Shown here: positions 58,685-64,000 of the stretch, one piece after another
Layout of the letters: each line of letters begins with the position of its first letter
How positions within the stretch are numbered: the stretch's first letter is position 1
From: Lethocerus indicus
Taxonomy: Eukaryota > Arthropoda > Insecta > Hemiptera > Belostomatidae
Assembly: GCA_019843655.1 (NCBI GenBank)
Contig: JACDQD010000004.1
Location: 13,764,001-13,828,000, forward strand
Direction of reading: 5' to 3'
Length of the DNA: 64,000 nt
Translations under genes and position numbers: made by a program
The notes under the pieces: generated by a model
What the model was told of the DNA's origin: nothing
The model's database searches: none
The model's input: only the letters and a program-made list of their open reading frames with translations

Positions 58685-61600
58685 ACTTATGAAATAAGGA
58701 ATATTTAAATGTTTGGTATAAAATTACTAAGGATGTAGAATTGTCAAAATTAAGATTGAATTTAATTCGTCATTAAATAATAACGGAAAATTGTATTATG
58801 CAAATAAATGTAGACATATTGCTGACGCATTCATCCGATTTAATTTTCTAGGTTCGACATCACGAATTTTTTTCTCAATTCAGATAAAGAGATCAAATTT
58901 AATAATTTGGATGTTATGTGTGCTTTAGTTGAACTCATCGAATGATCAACTGGAAATAAAATACCAATTTAAAACCAAATAAAGAAACTAATTAAGTTGA
59001 TCAATATTTTAACAGAAAGTAAGTTTTTCTGGAAGAGTTAGTTAGTTTCGATTACTTCGCTCGGTGATGCGCTGGAGTACCTGGTTTATCAAGCATTAAA
59101 CAGGATTGGCCGTCAAACCGGAGAAAACTCAGCTACTTAATACTTTAATTAGTCCACTGAATATACGATGAACTGCGATTAATTATTATTTAGAAGGAGT
59201 TGATCACCAGTTGATTACATAGGTTCAGTATAAAAATACGGTTATTCCAACAGCACGAATAAAAATATGTAGATAAGTAGAAGATCTCAATTAGAATAAG
59301 ATTCATTAACAGATAGCTTACCCAGGCAGAAAACTACTACTAGTTTTCCAAATAATATCGAATAATAAAATATTTCATTTTATTAAGTTACCATTACAGA
59401 TATCCTTTTTACCTCTCTTTAAATTTTCGCTGAACAAGCATTAATTCTTACAGAATAATTCAGCACTATACAGATGTATAGCCGGTACGCATTCAGCATT
59501 GGATACATTAGTATGATTTATCGATTATTTCTTTCTAATTGTGCCACACAACTATTTTAGTGAAGAGACTCTGTACGTGTTCGACCCTGTTTAATAAGCT
59601 GGGAATCATAAAAGCTTTCGAATTTGCCCTCGACTGTTGAATTAAAGATAGTTTTGTTTTTTCTTCAATAGATATCTGACAAACCGTTCATTTATTAAAT
59701 CTTTCCAAGGCCTCCGTATACAAAAGGGAGTGTTATTCATATAGCGCCAGTGTTCCGAAACCAGACGGATTAAGAGCGTCGAGGTTCCAACGACGCCGAG
59801 ATCTATCTCGTCATCATCTATCTCGAGATAGACAAACGATGCTGGGATAGTTGGGCAGGGTTTACCTGAGGCCAGTTTGATCAGAAGGATCGATGCTAGC
59901 CGAGGGAAGCAATGGCAAAAGCAATAGCAAGGGAGAGCTATAGCAATACCGGCGTTAACAGTACCTGCCCAAGAGCCCGCCGGGGACGGCAAAGGTAGAT
60001 CAAACCCCACCTACAACTATGGATTAAAGCCAGGCAATGCCTTCAATTGTTTCACCTTCTTCAAATACCGCCAGTCCATATTACCCTGATGGATTTCTAC
60101 CACCATATAAAATATATTCCGGGTCTGTATATTATTGGTATTGTTGAATACTAAATGGTATTTAAAGAAAAATATATTTTTAAGCAATCTTTAATTCTTT
60201 ATCTACAAAAAAAGAATGTCTAAAATAGGATGAAATAATAAAATCACATTAGTGAAAAGCGGATGGGTATGATTTTTAAAAAATTCCGCGGAGTAAAAGG
60301 AAAACTAAATTTAGCGAAATTAATGCAGATGAAGATGGGGCGAGTACAAAGGGGCCCCTGATTCAAAGGTGTAAGGGGGCCGATGATAGAGGACCGAGAT
60401 AGAAATTGGGAGAGACAAATAGACCACCTATTTTAAAGGTGAACTACAGGGAGGTGGACTGACACATACACACAAATATTCATTATAACCGTCGTTGTAT
60501 GGACGTTAGATATCAAATTTCGTCTACTAGAGACAGTCTTCCTTTAATATCTTCAATAATATTTTCCTTTTTCTCGAATTTGACGACCTGGAAACGAGAA
60601 TATCCGCGCTATAGCCTTATTTAGTTAGTTCGATTTTGTCTTACGAGAGCAACAGTTGAACGTGATAGGCAATTGGCTCTGTGCCCTAGATTCTACAGGT
60701 TGGTCGTATCACCCGAATTTATTCCACAAACACTCCTCCCTTAATGACTGCAATGAAAGTGATATCACTAAAAATAAGCCCTCAAGAGAAGGGGAGTCGT
60801 TTCCAAATATTGATGGGAAATGAGTGGATTAAAATAAAATAGTTGAGGCTCCAATAACAACATTGCACAGTGACAAAATCGAGTATAGTGATGGGAAGAT
60901 CTTTTTGTCTCATTTTTTAATATTAACGTAGAGAATATTTGCGCACATCCTGCTTGAATTTCGGATCCAGCTGCTATTCATATAGCAGTTGAGGTTCCAA
61001 CCTCTATGCATTTGGTAGCCAGTGAACAGCTTTATGAAATTATTTGAAAAGATAACGGTCGTATGTTGGTTCAGCACTGTTATAGCTGAATAATCCCGGA
61101 TCCGTAAACAGGCCTCGGCTGTTCGCCGTACTCTCGGATCCAGACCCAAATGTCAGGAGAACAACAATAAGTGAGCACAACCCAATTATAGAACTCCGGC
61201 CGGATTCTCGTTCGCTCGCTCGAGTTTCCAAAGATCTCCAGACAGTCTCCTAGACAATGGCAGGCCGCAAAAACCAATTATCAGCCCGACAGAGGGGATG
61301 ATGATTAATGACGACCCCCGAAAAACTCTCCACCTATAGACTCTGTTATATTTCGAGACAGGTAATAATAATAAAGTGGTATCCGAGTCACGTTATACCG
61401 TATTACATACTATTCGGTAAATTACAAAAAAAAATACACATAACCCATGGACACTCATGGAAACACACACACACAGCATTCATTTCTAACGACTCAAGCA
61501 GGGAACTTCTAAACTGCAAGTTCCTTATTACCGCGTTTTCTTGTTTTACAGATCAAGTAGAAATCGCGAGTGGAACTATAATTAGACATGTGTTGACAAT

Positions 61601-62366
61601 CAAATGGAAGGAATTCATATCTTTTTGGTCGAGAGCAAAGAGGAAGTCCTATTTTTTCTACATTTCTGATATCTTTCCGGTCCGATGTGCACATTGCCGT
61701 TGAGATTGCTCTGTTCAGGCCATTAGACAAGAAATACCAAACAGCTTAATTGTTCTGATATAATGGCTTCCTGTTTTATCGTTATAATAATTTCACTTGT
61801 CTGTAACTAGCGTACTTAGAAATTATATTTGAGATTCTTGTACAAATAAGCAACTCAGTCTGACTGGAAACTTAGACTGCTAGTTGTAAAAATAAAACTC
61901 AGAAACTGCAAATTACAAAGCAAATGGCTCGACCTAAATTATTATCGCAATGTTCTGCTGCACAATAATTACAGTAATTAAGTAATTATTGCTGCTTTTA
62001 GAGCTTTCCGTACTTACAAATTACGAAATAATCATAAATTATATTATTTGTACTTTTACAAAATGTTGGCGTAGATTCTGTTTTATTTTATATCGATCGG
62101 TTTTCAATTATTTAAATGCTGATTTAGCAAACGTCACACTCAGTAGATCTTGGCATAAGACGGGAGCACTTACAATAATAAACCTGTGATACTAGGAATT
62201 ACGTGGTTACAATGCAGTCTGAGTCTCGGGTTTTATTTTTTACATCACACATTGATTGCACTTTTGGTATAAAACATGTATACCTTAATATAACAGAAAC
62301 TTGACCGTTTTAAAAGGAGAGAAATGGAAGGAAGTGAAGTGGTCCTCAACAAGAGGTCGGTCGCGA

Positions 62367-62545
62367 CTTCTCTCAGTCGCTCTCACGTCTCTCTCCGTCT
62401 CTTCCTCTCTGTTCTCTCGTCAATCCGACAACAATACTGTCCGAGTGGGACCAATCAGGGAATGGTGTCACTGACGTTCTCCCACGGGCGCTCACACGCG
62501 CTTACACACGCCCGAGCGCGCTCGCACACACACACACATAAATAT
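62367..62545. other. CT-rich then CpG-rich tract with (CA)n
   Basis: It opens with CTCTCAGTCGCTCTCACGTC and similar CTCTC-rich sequence. Around 62480-62540 it becomes alternating GCGC/CACA sequence ending in CACACACACACA. Promoter-like composition, but no transcript start or exon could be tied to it. Confidence 0.4.
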
Positions 62546-64000
62546 GAAAGGCCCGTCTGGACCACGAACTTGCGGCAACCTGTGCCAACATGACACCACA
62601 GTCGACAAATATATATCTTGTCCGGTTTCAAAAGCCTACCGAATTTCGGGCCTTGAAAAAGGGTATATCACGTTACGGACCCTCTTTAGCAGGTATATTT
62701 GTTTCAAAGCAAAAATGTTGATGACCTAAATATTTTAATTTAATTCGTCATCGTGATTCAATGGAATACCCAATGACACGGGGTGACATTACTATCCCCC
62801 ATAAGTGCTGTTTATTTATCTGGGGACCTAGAAATTTAAAATGGACGAGGTGCAATGAGGGAAACGTAATAGAAATACACGTTCAGTAAAATTTCTATCC
62901 AGTCAAACTAAACAATTAATCCAGTCATGTTCAACAAGTTGATAATATCGATAATTGCAGTACAATAAAAATGTCTAAATCATTCGTAACCCTAGGAAGG
63001 TGATTAATAACAAATACATTGTTAAAAATGACGACAATGTAATGTCAATGTAAAACAAGGTTAAAACCTGAAAATAAAAATGTTACCGCTGGGAAACTAA
63101 ACGTGGTAACCTAAGTCCTCAAAATTGTCTGATATGTCTTCTAACAGCGTTCTTACAGTAAAAGTAACCTGAATTTGCTAGTAATTACACATGGTTACAA
63201 ATATTATTTATGGTACACATGTGTGCCAACATGGCTAGAACATCGGTACTTGGTCAAATAACTTGGCACGAAGCATATTCGTAAAAGAAATTCATTATGT
63301 TATGAAAAGTGAAAAAATGCCCTCGTTCAACTTTTATTCTCCCCGGCACTCACTTTTTGGGTAATGCTAAGAATGAGGTCAGAAATAATGCGGGTACAAT
63401 AAAAAGCCAGAATAGCCGCAACGAAAGTTTCAAAGGGTCCAAGAGGAGTAGCACTCCTGAAAGAGGACCGCCAGGCACAGTAAAACGTCGTCTCGCTGAC
63501 TACAGCGAAAGACAATTACATTTAAAGTATACTTATAGTAATAATTATTAAGTAAAAAATTAATATTAATACGGCGGTATAATTCTTAAACTGTGTGAAG
63601 GGTCCAGTTATTAAATTGCTATATGAAACAAATCACGAGCGTCCAGGGTTGAGATTTCAGGGGAGACCTGACTGAAAAATGTAAAGATTAACTATAATAA
63701 TACACGCAATTTGATCAAAGTACAAAGGGTTTTCATGTAATAATATCGGATTTATTATTTATTTATTTATCGGAGTTATTACCCGAGACTGTGGAATTAT
63801 CATAGGGCCCATCCCCAACCTAAGGTTTTATCAAACCCCCATCCGGCTGGCGAAGAAATTTAGGTCTTGTATGATTAGTATTGTAAACATTTAGGGCCGC
63901 TGTGATTTTCGATTTATTGCGGTTTAAATAAGTGAGCTTAATCAATACATATTAATAGGTATGGTTCTATCGAATACACTATATAATCGCGTCATTTAAA

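Larger units (their letters stand above)
50000..64000. other. No gene recognised; intron or Epac upstream region
   Basis: It holds the pyrimidine-rich tracts, the possible hAT fragment, the repeat relic at 54847 and the palindrome at 58657. Frames up to 137 codons (51429-51842, 61308-61703, 55244-55612, and 59642-60010 on minus) show no known domain, atypical composition or splice context, and I treat them as chance. Confidence 0.5.

Noticed and set aside
59642..60010. 122-codon minus-strand frame, considered as the missing Epac N terminus or a transposase piece
   Set aside because: It lacks the cNMP-binding strand pattern and I could not tie it to any transposase family; no usable splice context.
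1..64000. CRISPR arrays, prokaryotic operons, or viral coding sequence
   Set aside because: No spaced direct repeats of CRISPR type, no operon structure and no viral protein recognised; all coding evidence is from spliced insect genes.

Overview
The window is insect nuclear DNA: AT-rich, intron-dominated, with many microsatellites, small repeats and spliceosomal genes. Both genes read as arthropod genes, and a hemimetabolous insect such as a hemipteran is my guess. The species cannot be fixed from the sequence alone.

Layout. The minus strand from 39524 down to 3991 carries most of one gene, Epac (RAPGEF3/4 family, a cAMP-activated guanine-nucleotide exchange factor for Rap). Seventeen exons join in one open frame of 929 codons plus stop: second half of cNMP-binding domain A, linker, DEP, cNMP-binding domain B, REM, RA-like and CDC25 catalytic domain. 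The first half of cNMP-binding domain A and the start codon were not found between 39525 and 64000, so they probably lie beyond the right edge. Exons 4 to 17 are packed into about 9.5 kb. Exons 1 to 3 are spread over about 19 kb.

Nested on the plus strand in Epac's 15.3-kb intron 2 is a complete six-exon secreted trypsin-like serine protease gene (28695-32515, 318 aa). It has a signal peptide, a Cys-Pro-Cys pro-segment, an Arg-Ile-Val-Gly-Gly activation site and the full catalytic triad.

Repeats. A palindromic repeat family appears at 289-1287, 19171-19656, 21031-21400, 26402-26552 and 38485-38609, with relics at 46049-46135 and 54847-54910. Its two inverted arms each carry a sequence that fits a minimal type I hammerhead ribozyme. 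The best copies are 19534-19570 on plus and 21077-21113 on minus. This recalls Penelope-like elements, but no reverse transcriptase is visible. A 220-bp piggyBac-like MITE flanked by TTAA sits 24 bp from the 3' splice site before Epac's DEP exon.

The most notable findings are the hammerhead-bearing palindromic family and a textbook U12-type AT-AC intron (8881-9481) in the Epac REM region. Most of 39525-64000 holds no gene I can support.
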